DNA from: Piscinibacter defluvii
Lineage (GTDB): Bacteria > Pseudomonadota > Gammaproteobacteria > Burkholderiales > Burkholderiaceae_C
Direction: 5' to 3'
DNA length: 64,000 bases
NCBI RefSeq assembly: GCF_004011805.1
Contig: NZ_RCHJ01000004.1
Span: 248,001-312,000 of the forward strand
The notes beneath the pieces are model-generated. The model saw nothing but the letters and a program-made list of their open reading frames with translations. It searched no databases and was not told the origin of the DNA. This document shows positions 45,910 through 55,974 of the stretch, piece by piece. How positions within the stretch are numbered: the first letter of the stretch is position 1; each line of letters starts with the position of its first letter. A program made the position numbers and the translations under genes.

Positions 45910-48440
45910 CCGTGAAGAAGACTCCGGGGGGATGGGCGGCGGCGGCGCTGCTGGCGCTGGCGGCCGGCGCCGCACAGGCGCAGCTGATCGACGACGTGGA
46001 CCTGCGCCGCGAGGGCGCCGATGCGGTGCTGCAGATCCGCTTCGTGACGCCGGTGCAGTACCGGCGCGTCAACGTGCCGCGCGCCGGCGACACGGCGCAG
46101 ATCCACTACGACCTCGTCACGCTGGCCGAAGGCCTGCAGGACGTGCCCTCGGAGCGCCGCGTCGCCGCCGGCGGCGCGCTGCCCGACCTGACGGTCTACG
46201 ACGAGGCGGCGCCCAAGCGCCTGCGCGACCGGCGTCTGCTGCTGCGCCTGTCGCGCGCGGTGCCGTTCAAGGTGCGCGCCGGACGCGGCGACCGGCAGAT
46301 CGAGGTGGTGTTCAGCGGCCTCGGCGAGGCGGTGCCCGCCACCACGACGGCCACGCCGGCCGCGCCGGCGAGCGGCTTCCAGATCGTGCTGCAGCGCTCG
46401 GACGCGCCGAACCTGCAGCTCGCCGCGCCGATACCGTCCGCGCTGCAGCGCTACCAGGTGTTCACTGGCCGGCGCCAGGTCGACGGCCGCACGGTGCACG
46501 AGATCGCGCTGGGTTACTTCGAGACGCGCACCGAGGCGGAGGCGGCGCGTGCGCAGCTGCTGAACCGCTTCCCCGACGCGAGCATCGTCGCGCTGGCGCC
46601 GGCCGCCGCGCCCGCCGCGGTTGCTCCGGTGCCTGCCGCGCCGCCAGCGGCCCTCGCGACACCGGTGCCGCCCGCCCCGCCGGTCACCCCGGGGGCTGCC
46701 GCGCCGGCGGCCGCCGCCGTCGAGCAGCAGGCCGCCACGCTGCTGGCCGCCGCCAAGGCCGCCGAGGCGAAGCAGGACCATGCCGGCGCGCTCGACAAGC
46801 TCAACGAGCTGCTCAACCTGCCGGCCAACGCATCGACGCGCGAAGGCCAGGCGCTCGCCGGCCTGGTGCGCGAGCGCAGCGGCGACCCGCTGCGCGCGCG
46901 CGCCGAGTACGAGACCTTCCTGCAGCTGTTCCCCACCGGCCCCGACGCCGACCAGGTGCGCGCCGCGCTGGCGCGCCTGCCGGCCGCGCCGGCGGCGGCC
47001 GCGCCGTCCGGCCCGATCGTCGAGCAGCAGGTGCGCCCCAAGGTCGAGGCGACCTCGACAATGTCGGGCTCGATGGCGGCGTTCTACTACGGCGGCCAGT
47101 CCAAGGTGCGCACGCAGGAGTTCCAGGATTCGCCGATCAGCGGCCTGCCCGAGCTGGTGAGCGACGACACCCTGTCGGGCAACGACCAGAAGCAGTGGCA
47201 GGGCAGCGTCGACCTGAACTGGCGCTTCCGCGACGCGGACACCGACATGCGCTTCGTGTTCCGCGATGCCTACACGCTCGACCAGCTGCGCAGCGACAAG
47301 AGCAAGAACCGGCTGTCGGCGCTGTACTTCGAGCATCGCTCGCTGGCGCTGGGCACGAGCGTGAAGCTGGGCCGCCAGTCGCCTGCCGGCCTGGGCGTGC
47401 TGGGCCGCTTCGACGGCGCGCAGGCCAGCTACACATTCGTGCCGAAATGGCGCCTCACCGCGGTGGCCGGCGTGCCGGCCGACAAGCTGCTGGACGCAAA
47501 GCGCCACTTCTACGGCGGGGCCATCGAGGCCGATGCGCTGCTGCCCAACCTCTCCGGCAACGTCTACGTGAACCGGCAGATGATCGACGGCGAGCTCGAC
47601 CGCAACGCCGTGGGCACCGAGCTGCGCTACTTCAACGGCGGCGCCTCGGCCACCGGCATCCTCGACTGGGACCGCTCGATCCGCGGGCTGAACATCGCCT
47701 CGCTGCAGGGCACCTGGCAGCTCGAAAACAACGCGGTGGTCAACTTCCTGTACGACAAGCGCAAGACGCCGCTGCTGATGCTCGGCAACGCGCTGTTCTT
47801 CCAGAACCCGAACCTGCCGCTGGCCACGCGCATCTCCGACCTGCTGGCCCAGGGCGAGACGCTCGGCTCGCTGCGGCGCACGGTCAAGAACACCACGTCC
47901 GACACCACCCAGGGCCTGCTCGGCGCGACGGTGCCGATCAACGCCACCTGGCAGGTCGGTGCAGACCTGCGCCTGACCGACGTCGGCGAGATCCAGCCGG
48001 TGCCCGACATCCTGCCTGCCGGCCAGGGCCGCAGCCGCAACAACGCGGTGGGTGCGCAGCTGATCGGCAGCAACCTGTACTCGACGCACGACACCCACGT
48101 CGTCGCGCTGTCGGTGCTGCGCGGCACCAACTTCAGCGGGCCGACGGTGACACCGGCGACGCAGTCCGACTTCAACGCGCTGCTCGTGAGCTACAACAAC
48201 TCCTCGCAGGTCAGCGCGAAGTTGCTGCTCGAGCCCTCGCTGCGCTGGTACCGGCAGACCGACAACGCCGGCGGCCACCTGACCCGCTGGACGCCGGGCC
48301 TGCGCGTCACCTACCGCATGCTGCAGCAGTTCGCGATCGAATCCGAGATCAACGGCGAGCTGACCCGCTCGACCAGCCCCACCCGCAACGAGAACTCGCA
48401 CCGCTACTACTACTACCTCGGCGGACGCTACGACTTCTGA
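45900..48440 (+). CDS. SPOR-TPR-outer membrane beta-barrel fusion, putative cytochrome porin
   Basis: The 846-residue protein has a signal peptide (AAAALLALAAGAAQA) and a beta-rich N-terminal domain to about 145 (VLQIRFVTPVQYRRVNVPR). A SPOR domain covers about 160-240 (RYQVFTGRRQVDGRTVHEIALGYF, ETRTEAEAARAQLL), followed by an Ala/Pro linker and a TPR-like segment to about 360. The C-terminal 460 residues are a predicted outer-membrane barrel with alternating strands, ending GGRYDF with the C-terminal aromatic signal. SPOR domains bind denuded peptidoglycan. Fusing such a domain to a barrel beside two multihaem cytochromes suggests a wall-anchored porin sleeve like MtrB/PioB in role. The ATG at 45900 overlaps the cytochrome stop; GTG 45912 is the alternative. 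Confidence 0.85.
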   Translation: MGLTVKKTPGGWAAAALLALAAGAAQAQLIDDVDLRREGADAVLQIRFVTPVQYRRVNVPRAGDTAQIHYDLVTLAEGLQDVPSERRVAAGGALPDLTVYDEAAPKRLRDRRLLLRLSRAVPFKVRAGRGDRQIEVVFSGLGEAVPATTTATPAAPASGFQIVLQRSDAPNLQLAAPIPSALQRYQVFTGRRQVDGRTVHEIALGYFETRTEAEAARAQLLNRFPDASIVALAPAAAPAAVAPVPAAPPAALATPVPPAPPVTPGAAAPAAAAVEQQAATLLAAAKAAEAKQDHAGALDKLNELLNLPANASTREGQALAGLVRERSGDPLRARAEYETFLQLFPTGPDADQVRAALARLPAAPAAAAPSGPIVEQQVRPKVEATSTMSGSMAAFYYGGQSKVRTQEFQDSPISGLPELVSDDTLSGNDQKQWQGSVDLNWRFRDADTDMRFVFRDAYTLDQLRSDKSKNRLSALYFEHRSLALGTSVKLGRQSPAGLGVLGRFDGAQASYTFVPKWRLTAVAGVPADKLLDAKRHFYGGAIEADALLPNLSGNVYVNRQMIDGELDRNAVGTELRYFNGGASATGILDWDRSIRGLNIASLQGTWQLENNAVVNFLYDKRKTPLLMLGNALFFQNPNLPLATRISDLLAQGETLGSLRRTVKNTTSDTTQGLLGATVPINATWQVGADLRLTDVGEIQPVPDILPAGQGRSRNNAVGAQLIGSNLYSTHDTHVVALSVLRGTNFSGPTVTPATQSDFNALLVSYNNSSQVSAKLLLEPSLRWYRQTDNAGGHLTRWTPGLRVTYRMLQQFAIESEINGELTRSTSPTRNENSHRYYYYLGGRYDF

Positions 48441-48445
48441 TCGGC

Positions 48446-49744
<1,299 letters not shown>

Positions 49745-49746
49745 CG

Positions 49747-49815
49747 AGTGCCCCCAGTCGCTTGGCTCCTGCCCCCCGAGGGGCGCCGCCCGGCTTGGGG
49801 CGGCCCGGCGCCGAG
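49747..49815. repeat. GC-rich intergenic repeat element, copy B
   Basis: Directly after the stop at 49744, a block sequence with hairpin core CCCCCCGAGGGG and a following GGCTTGGGGCGGCCCGGCGC block matches the order and much of the sequence of the element at 1419-1490. Both sit just after stop codons, which suggests a transcript-end or repeat-family role. Confidence 0.5.
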
Positions 49816-49858
49816 CCGCCGGCTCTACGATGCACGCTCCCGAAAAACGGAGCGTGAC

Positions 49859-50755
49859 ATGCAGAAGATCGGCTTCATCGGCGCCAGCGGCCTCATGGGC
49901 CATGGCATGGCGAAGAACCTGCTCGCCAAGGGCCACCCGCTGGCGCTGACGGTGCACCGCAACCGCGAGCGCGTGGCCGACCTGCTGGCCGCCGGCGCGA
50001 CGCTGGCCGACAGCCCGACCGAACTGGCGCGCGGCGCGCAGATCGTGTTCCTGTGCGTCACCGGCACGCCGCAGGTCGAGGCGGCGGTCACCGGGCCGGC
50101 CGGGCTGCTCGAGGGCGCCGCGCCCGGGCTGCTGATCGTCGACTGCTCGACCAGCGAGCCGGAGTCGACCAACCGCCTGCGCGAGCGCTGCGCGGCGCAG
50201 GGCGTGAGCTTCGTCGACGCGCCGCTGGCGCGCACGCCGGTCGAGGCCGAGGCCGGGCGCCTGAACGTGATGATCGGCGCCGACGCCGCGACGCTGGCCG
50301 CGCTGACGCCGGTGCTGAAGTGCTTCGCCGAGAACGTGATCCACGTCGGCGGGCCGGGCGCCGGCCACGTGATCAAGCTGCTCAACAACTTCATCGCCCA
50401 GGCCATCTGCACCGCCACGGCCGAAGCCTTCGCGGTGGCGCAGCGCGCCGGCTGCGAACCGCGCAAGCTGGTCGAGCTGGTGTCGGCCGGCATGGTGAAC
50501 TCCGGCATCTTCCAGGCGATGGCGAAGTCGCTGGACGGCGACCTCGCCGGCCTGAAGTTCGAGCTCGACTATGCGCGCAAGGACATCCGCTACTACACCC
50601 ACCTGGCCGAGTCGCTGAACGTGCCGACCGTGGTGGGCGAGGCGGTGCACCAGTCGCTCGCGCTGGCCAGCGCGCTCGGCCACGGGCACAAGTACGTGCC
50701 CTCGCTGGTGGAGGCGCAGGAGCAGCTCACCGGGGCACGGCTGGTGCCGCGCTGA
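49859..50755 (+). CDS. 3-hydroxyisobutyrate dehydrogenase-family NAD(P)-dependent enzyme
   Basis: The 298-residue protein has the beta-hydroxyacid dehydrogenase signatures: N-terminal GFIGASGLMGHGMAKNL, the substrate motif DAPLARTPVEAEAGRL and the catalytic lysine in GAGHVIKLLNNF. The C-terminal helical domain follows (LKFELDYARKDIRYY). Members reduce or oxidise 3-hydroxyacids, tartronate semialdehyde or related compounds; the precise substrate cannot be named. The first glycine motif has Ala-Ser in place of the usual Leu-Gly after GFIG, a small deviation. It is monocistronic after the electron-transfer cluster. Confidence 0.88.
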   Translation: MQKIGFIGASGLMGHGMAKNLLAKGHPLALTVHRNRERVADLLAAGATLADSPTELARGAQIVFLCVTGTPQVEAAVTGPAGLLEGAAPGLLIVDCSTSEPESTNRLRERCAAQGVSFVDAPLARTPVEAEAGRLNVMIGADAATLAALTPVLKCFAENVIHVGGPGAGHVIKLLNNFIAQAICTATAEAFAVAQRAGCEPRKLVELVSAGMVNSGIFQAMAKSLDGDLAGLKFELDYARKDIRYYTHLAESLNVPTVVGEAVHQSLALASALGHGHKYVPSLVEAQEQLTGARLVPR

Positions 50756-50794
50756 GGCGGCGGCAGCCGCCCGGCCACGGGCGGCGCCGCACGC

Positions 50795-51493
50795 TCACAG
50801 CCCGAGCAGCTCGGGCGTGGGCAGCAGGTCGAAGTCGGTGGCCTCGCGCAGGTAGCGGCGCGCACGGGCGCGACCGATCACGCGCACGACACACAGCACC
50901 TGGGCCGGCAGGTCCTCGTCCGGGCCGGGCCAGGGCTCGTGGGTGCGCCGTGCATGCACGGCCAAGCGTGCCACCACCTCGGCCACCGCGCGGCGCGCCT
51001 CCTCCTCGCCCAGGCTCGCCGTCAGCATGTGCGACAGCGCGTGGGCCAGCGCCGCGTCGCTGCAGACCGCGTCGAGCTGCTGCGCGACGAGCGCCAGGTG
51101 CTGGCCGTCCACGCCCCGCTCGCGCAGCGTCGAGAGTGCGCCGTTCAGTCCGGCGAAGCCGCGTTCGGGATCCGGCGCGTGGCGCAGCAGTTCGGCCGTC
51201 ACGCGCACGAAGCGCGCGCGCGCCTCGGCGCCCAGCGTGCGCGGCAAGGCCGCGCAGGGGCCCGAATGGCTGTCGGCGATCAGGCCCTGCGCGTCGAGCA
51301 GCAGCAGGTCGAGGTAGAGGTGACGCTCGTCGACGACCGGCAGGTCGGCCAGCTTGGCGACGATCTGTCCGGCGCGGTAGCCGGGTTCGTCGTGCGTGCC
51401 GAGCCAGCCGTCGGGCGAGGGCTCGACGCCCGGCTCGGCGACCAGCGGGCGCACGCCCGCCGCGCCGCGTGACGACTGGGGGTGAAGCCCCAT
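50795..51493 (-). CDS. Hypothetical protein
   Basis: The 232-residue soluble product starts at MGLHPQSS; a Met five codons earlier is possible. It has no signal peptide, membrane helix or recognisable catalytic motif. A strand-rich segment (VVDERHLYLDLLLLDAQGLIADS) is followed by helices. It lies 61 bases after the phasin gene on the same strand and may be transcribed with it. I do not recognise the family. Confidence 0.6.
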   Translation of the reverse strand: MGLHPQSSRGAAGVRPLVAEPGVEPSPDGWLGTHDEPGYRAGQIVAKLADLPVVDERHLYLDLLLLDAQGLIADSHSGPCAALPRTLGAEARARFVRVTAELLRHAPDPERGFAGLNGALSTLRERGVDGQHLALVAQQLDAVCSDAALAHALSHMLTASLGEEEARRAVAEVVARLAVHARRTHEPWPGPDEDLPAQVLCVVRVIGRARARRYLREATDFDLLPTPELLGL

Positions 51494-51554
51494 GGCCAGC
51501 TCCGGCAATCTGCGTGTCCGGCCGGCGGGTGGACCGCCGGCCGAGTCCTCACGC

Positions 51555-52109
51555 TCAGGCAGCGCGCTTGGCGCGGCCGTTGCCGCTCTTGACCGGCACG
51601 ACGACGCTGTTGCTCAGCGTGGCGAAGTTCGCCTCGGCAGCGCCGACGGCCTGCTTGGCGGCCTTCTGCACGTTCTCGAGCGTGTCGTTCGCGGCGGCGA
51701 CGGCGGCCTTCATCAGCGTGACGGCGTTCTCGCTGCCGGCCGGGGCGTTCTTCACCGCGGTGTCGACCAGCGCGGCCAGCTTGGCCTGCGCGTCGGCGAC
51801 GCCGGCTTCGGTGACCTTGGACAGCTCGGCCTGCACGGCGGCAGCGATGTCGTACACCTTGCGGGCGTAGGCGGCGCTCTTCTCGGCGGCCGGCTGCAGC
51901 ACGTCGCCTTGCAGCGCGAACAGCTCCTGCACGTCCTTGACGGACAGCGCGGCCTGGGCCTTGGCCGAGGCTTCGCCGAGCGCGGCGCGGGCGGTCTCGA
52001 TGTTCAGCGCGGCCAGCTTCTCGACGGCGTCGAGGCCGGTGGCCGACAGGTTCAGGAAGGTCTCGACGTTCGCCTTGTGGGCGGCGAGCAGTTGTTCGTT
52101 GGTCAGCAT
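51555..52109 (-). CDS. phaP: Phasin (polyhydroxyalkanoate granule protein)
   Basis: The 184-residue amphipathic helical protein starts MLTNEQLLAAHKANVETFLNL, has the phasin core (AAALSVKDVQELFALQGDV-like, VYDIAAAVQAELSKVTEAG) and ends with a basic GRAKRAA tail. Phasins coat polyhydroxyalkanoate granules and control their number. Two PhaR-like palindromes lie 38 and 96 bases upstream of the start, giving a consistent repression pattern. No PHA synthase gene is in the window. Confidence 0.9.
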   Translation of the reverse strand: MLTNEQLLAAHKANVETFLNLSATGLDAVEKLAALNIETARAALGEASAKAQAALSVKDVQELFALQGDVLQPAAEKSAAYARKVYDIAAAVQAELSKVTEAGVADAQAKLAALVDTAVKNAPAGSENAVTLMKAAVAAANDTLENVQKAAKQAVGAAEANFATLSNSVVVPVKSGNGRAKRAA

Positions 52110-52146
52110 GAGGTGCTCCAGGTTGGGTGGTTTGGTGAACCGGAAT

Positions 52147-52161
52147 TGCTGCACTGCAGCA
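52147..52161. promoter_or_regulatory. PhaR-like palindrome TGCTGCA-N-TGCAGCA upstream of phasin
   Basis: A perfect 7-base inverted repeat around one C, 38 bases before the phasin start codon. It fits the GC-rich TGCN-type sites reported for PhaR repressors, which release DNA when PHA granules form. Identity of the binding protein is inference. Confidence 0.6.
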
Positions 52162-52204
52162 TGACTCCAGTTTAGTGGCTCCCCACCGGATTGCAAGCCC
52201 AAAA

Positions 52205-52219
52205 TGCTGCAATGCAACA
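52205..52219. promoter_or_regulatory. Second PhaR-like palindrome upstream of phasin
   Basis: TGCTGCA-A-TGCAACA, with one mismatch in the right arm, 58 bases beyond the first site. Two spaced sites suggest cooperative repressor binding around the phasin promoter. Confidence 0.55.
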
Positions 52220-52249
52220 AAATAGAGGAAAGCCCCGGTTCGCCGCCGC

Positions 52250-53809
52250 TCAGGCGGCGCTGACGAGCCGGTTGCGGCCGCCGGCCTTGGCCGCCAGCAG
52301 CATCGCGCTGGCGCGCTCGACCAGCGCGACGGGGTCGCCGGCGCCCTCGCCGAGCGCGGCGACGCCGATGCTCGCGGTCAGCGGCACCGGACGCTGGTCG
52401 ATGCTCGAGAAGGCGGTCGCCTCGACCTGCCGGCGCAGCCGCTCGGCCACCATCGCGGCGGTCGCGAGTTCGGTGTCGGGCATCACGAGGCAGAACTCCT
52501 CGCCGCCATAACGCGCCACCCAGTCGGTCAGCCGCACGCTGGCCCGCGCGACGTCGGCGAAGCGGCGCAGCACCAGGTCGCCGGTCGGGTAGCCGAATCC
52601 GGCGTTGACGTCGTGGAAGTGGTCCAGGTCGATCAGCGCCACCGACAGCGCCCGGCCGTGGCGGCGTGCGGCCTCGATCTCGCGCAGCAGCCGGGCGTCG
52701 AAGTAGCGCCGGTTCGGCAACTGCGTCAGCGCGTCCTGGTTCGCCTCGCGGCGCGCCGCCTCCACCAGGTTGCGGCCCATGTTGGTGACGAGCGTCGTGA
52801 CGCGCTCCGTCATCACGCGCGTGACATTCTCGAAGTGGCGCAGGTACGGGTCGCGCTCCTCGCCGCCCGGGCCCTGCTGCAGCGACTCGTACAGCACGAG
52901 GCGCTGACGGCCGCGGCTCTTGGCCTCGTAGAGTGCGACGTCGGCCTGCTGCAGCAGTTCGTCGACCGACGCCTGTCCGTCGACGAAGGCGAGGCCCGCG
53001 CTGGCGGTGACGCCCATGCGCTGCGGCTGGCCGTCGATCGGCGCCGGCGCCGTGAGGCCCCAGCCGGGCGCCGCATCCGCCTCGGCCGGGGCGAGCACCA
53101 CGCCGCGCGCCAGCCGTTCGAGCATGCGCTGCACGTCGGCCTCGACCGTGGCGCGGTCGTAGCGCGCGATCAGGGCGACGAACTGGTCGCCGCCCAGGCG
53201 GGCGAGGCGGTCGCCCGGCGCCGTCTCGGCCAGCAGGGCGGCGGCGACACCGCGCAGCACCTGGTCGCCCACCGCGTGGCCGTGGCGGTCGTTGAGCGAC
53301 TTGAAGCGGTCCAGGTTGATCACGACGACGGCCCGCGCCTCGCCGGGCAGGTGCGGCGTGATCGCCTGCGCCGCCTGGGCGAGCCAGCGGCGCCGGTTCC
53401 CCAGCCCGGTGAGCGCGTCGGTCACCTCGACCAGCGGCGCGGCCGGCAGCTCGCCGCCGCCGTGCATGCGCGCGAGGCGCAGCAGGCGCAGCACGAGCAG
53501 CTCGGCAGGCTGGGTGCCGCGCACCACGTCGTCGCCCGGCTTGATGAACTCGAGCACGTCGACCTCCTGCTCGGCCGAGCCGACCACCACCAGCGTCGGC
53601 CGCGGGTCCAGCACGTACTCGCGGCGCAGCCGGCGAGCGTCGGCGAACAGCTCGGCCTGCAGCACGCGCAGGTCGGACCCGAGCGCGCCGCTCGCGCCGG
53701 GCAGGCAGGTGACGACGCGGTAGCCCTGGGCGCGCAGCGGCGCGAGCAGGGCCTCGTCGTCGTAGCCCTCGTGGGGCAGCACCCAGGCGATGGTCTTGGC
53801 GTCGTCCAC
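52250..53809 (-). CDS. Tandem GGDEF-domain protein, probable diguanylate cyclase
   Basis: The 519-residue cytosolic protein has a degenerate receiver-like N-terminus (about 1-115, AWVLPHEGYDDEALLAPLRAQG) and two GGDEF domains. The first (about 130-310) has the altered site RLGGDQF and no RxxD inhibitory site. The second (about 360-515) has the canonical RYGGEEF and an upstream RLTD inhibitory site. The second domain should make cyclic di-GMP from two GTP and be product-inhibited; the first probably has a regulatory or GTP-binding role. It lies 24 bases after creC and may be the fourth gene of the cysK-creB-creC unit. Confidence 0.88.
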   Translation of the reverse strand: MDDAKTIAWVLPHEGYDDEALLAPLRAQGYRVVTCLPGASGALGSDLRVLQAELFADARRLRREYVLDPRPTLVVVGSAEQEVDVLEFIKPGDDVVRGTQPAELLVLRLLRLARMHGGGELPAAPLVEVTDALTGLGNRRRWLAQAAQAITPHLPGEARAVVVINLDRFKSLNDRHGHAVGDQVLRGVAAALLAETAPGDRLARLGGDQFVALIARYDRATVEADVQRMLERLARGVVLAPAEADAAPGWGLTAPAPIDGQPQRMGVTASAGLAFVDGQASVDELLQQADVALYEAKSRGRQRLVLYESLQQGPGGEERDPYLRHFENVTRVMTERVTTLVTNMGRNLVEAARREANQDALTQLPNRRYFDARLLREIEAARRHGRALSVALIDLDHFHDVNAGFGYPTGDLVLRRFADVARASVRLTDWVARYGGEEFCLVMPDTELATAAMVAERLRRQVEATAFSSIDQRPVPLTASIGVAALGEGAGDPVALVERASAMLLAAKAGGRNRLVSAA

Positions 53810-53833
53810 GCGCGTCCCGCGGCGGCGAAAAGC

Positions 53834-55282
53834 TCAGAGCATAGCCGGCGGCTCGATGCGCGGCAGCGAGAGCGTGGCCAGCGCGCCACCCCCTTCGGCA
53901 TTGCGCAACGCGATCCGGCCGTGGTGCAGCTCGGCGATCTCCTTCACGAAGGGCAGGCCCAGCCCGGTGCTGCGCTTGCCGCCCTGGGGCCGCGCCAGCG
54001 AATAGAACTTCTCGAACACCTTGGCGCTGGCGTAGTCCGGGATGCCGGGGCCGTGGTCGCGCACGGTGATGTCGACGCTGCGCCCATGCGGCGCGAGCGC
54101 GAGCTGGACGCGGCCGCCCTCGGGCGAGAAGTCGAGCGCGTTGGCCAGCAGGTTGCCGAGCGCGCGGCGCAGCAGGAAGGCCTCGCCCTCGACCCAGGCC
54201 GGCTCGAGCACCGCCAGCTCCACCTGCACGCCGCGCGCGGCGCCCGCGGCGCGGGCGCTGGCCACGCAGTCCTCCAGCAGCGGCACCAGCGCCACCGGCT
54301 CCACGCGGGGCAGGCGGCGCTGCGTCTCGAGCGCCGCCAGCTCCATCATGCGATCCACCAGCTCCTGGATGCGCTGCGTCTCGCGGCCGATGTTGGCGGC
54401 GAAGCGAGCGCGGTCTGGCGCCGCCATCGCCGGCTCCTGCAGCAGCTCGGCCGCGCCGCGGATCGCCGACAGCGGGCTCTTCAGCTCGTGCGTCAGCGTC
54501 TGCACGTAATCGGCTACGTAGTTGCGGCCGGCCAGCGCGTCGCGCATCTCGTCGTAGGCCGCGCCGAGCGTGCCGAGTGCGCGCCGGCCCAGGCGCGGCA
54601 GGCTGAACGAGCGCTGCGCGCGCACGTAGCGCACGTAGTCGGCCGCCAGCCCGAAGGGCCGCACCGCCCACACCAGCAGGATCGCGATCAGCACCAGGAA
54701 CGCGGCCACCGAGGTGGCGCCCACCAGCAGCGTCTTGCGGCGCGCCGCGGCGACGAATTGGTTCAGGCTCTGTACCGGCTTGCCGACGCTGACCACGGCG
54801 GCGATGCGCCCGTCCGCGTGCACCGGCGCCGAGACGTACATCACCGAGCTCTGCTCGTCGCCCGGGATGCGCGGCGTGGTGCGCGCGCGGTACTGGCCGC
54901 GCAGCGCGGCGCTGACGTCGCGCCAGCCCGACCAGTCCTCGCCCTCGCGCTGGCCGATCGAGTCGAACAGCACACGTCCGGAGGCGTCGATCACCAGCGC
55001 CTGCAGCTCGACGCCGGTCTTCTCGAAGTCGAAGATGCGGGCCGAGAAGCCGCGCGCGTAGAGGTTGCGGAACACCGGGCGCAGCTGCTCGGCGTCGACG
55101 ACGCCGTCGTGCGTGTGCTGCTCGACCAGCGCGGCCAGCAGGTGCGCCGTCTCGACCAGCGACTCCTCGGCCGACTCGCGGTAACGCGGGTCGATGTCGG
55201 CGAGCAGCCGGTACATCAGCAGCCCGACGCCCACCGCGTAGGCGAGCAGGATCGCGACGAACAGCCCCGAGCGCCTGGTCAC
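53834..55282 (-). CDS. creC: CreC-like sensor histidine kinase
   Basis: The 482-residue membrane kinase has two helices (about 6-24 and 185-208) flanking a periplasmic domain of the CreC type (HTHDGVVDAEQLRPVFRNLYAR). The HAMP-like linker leads to the H-box YVQTLTHELKSPLSAIRG and the ATPase motifs NLLANALDFSPEG, DHGPGIP and GLGLPFVKEI. CreBC systems sense carbon status or cell-wall stress in enterobacteria; the signal in this organism is not known. The gene start overlaps creB by 4 bases. Confidence 0.9.
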   Translation of the reverse strand: MTRRSGLFVAILLAYAVGVGLLMYRLLADIDPRYRESAEESLVETAHLLAALVEQHTHDGVVDAEQLRPVFRNLYARGFSARIFDFEKTGVELQALVIDASGRVLFDSIGQREGEDWSGWRDVSAALRGQYRARTTPRIPGDEQSSVMYVSAPVHADGRIAAVVSVGKPVQSLNQFVAAARRKTLLVGATSVAAFLVLIAILLVWAVRPFGLAADYVRYVRAQRSFSLPRLGRRALGTLGAAYDEMRDALAGRNYVADYVQTLTHELKSPLSAIRGAAELLQEPAMAAPDRARFAANIGRETQRIQELVDRMMELAALETQRRLPRVEPVALVPLLEDCVASARAAGAARGVQVELAVLEPAWVEGEAFLLRRALGNLLANALDFSPEGGRVQLALAPHGRSVDITVRDHGPGIPDYASAKVFEKFYSLARPQGGKRSTGLGLPFVKEIAELHHGRIALRNAEGGGALATLSLPRIEPPAML

Positions 55283-55974
55283 GGCGACGCCGGCAGGTCC
55301 TCGGCCAGCGCGTAGCCGCTGCCGCGGTGGGTGCGGATCGGCTCGAGCTGCGGCGCCACCGCCTTCAGCTTGGCGCGCAGCATCTTGACATGCGCGTCGA
55401 CGGTGCGGTCCAGGCTCTCGCTGCGCTCGTCCCAGACCTTGTCGAGCAGCACCTCGCGGCTGTAGACATGGCCGGGGCGCTCGACCAGGGTCTTGAGCAG
55501 GCCGTACTCGTAGCGCGAGAGCTCGAGCACGCGCCCGTAGAAGCGGATCTGGCGCCGGCCCTCGTCGACGACGAAGGGCTGCGCGGGCGACGGCGCCGTC
55601 GCCGGCGCCCGCGCGCTGCGGCGCAGGATGACGCGGATGCGCGCCACCAGCTCGCGCGGCGAGAAGGGCTTGGCGACATAGTCGTCGGCGCCGAGCTCGA
55701 GGCCGACCACGCGGTCGATCTCGTCGGCGCGCGCGGTCAGGAACAGCACCGGCACGTCGCCGATCTCGCGCAGGCGGCGGAACACCTCGAAGCCGTTCAG
55801 GTCGGGCAGGCCGACGTCGAGGATCACCAGGTCGGCCGGCGCCTCGCGCTGGCGCTGCAGCGCCGCCGCGCCCGTGGCCACCCAGTGCGGCTCGAAGCCG
55901 TCGGTGGCCAGCGCGTACTGCAGCGTGTCGGCGATGCCGGGCTCGTCCTCGACGATCAGGACTTGGGGCTTCAC
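55279..55974 (-). CDS. creB: CreB-like OmpR-family response regulator
   Basis: The 231-residue regulator has a receiver domain with phosphoacceptor D53 ([10 protein letters not shown]) and K102, and a winged-helix output domain ([38 protein letters not shown]). The GTG start overlaps the cysK stop as GTGA, and its stop overlaps creC, so the kinase, regulator and cysK are one coupled operon. It is the partner of the kinase encoded next. Confidence 0.92.
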   Translation of the reverse strand: MKPQVLIVEDEPGIADTLQYALATDGFEPHWVATGAAALQRQREAPADLVILDVGLPDLNGFEVFRRLREIGDVPVLFLTARADEIDRVVGLELGADDYVAKPFSPRELVARIRVILRRSARAPATAPSPAQPFVVDEGRRQIRFYGRVLELSRYEYGLLKTLVERPGHVYSREVLLDKVWDERSESLDRTVDAHVKMLRAKLKAVAPQLEPIRTHRGSGYALAEDLPASP

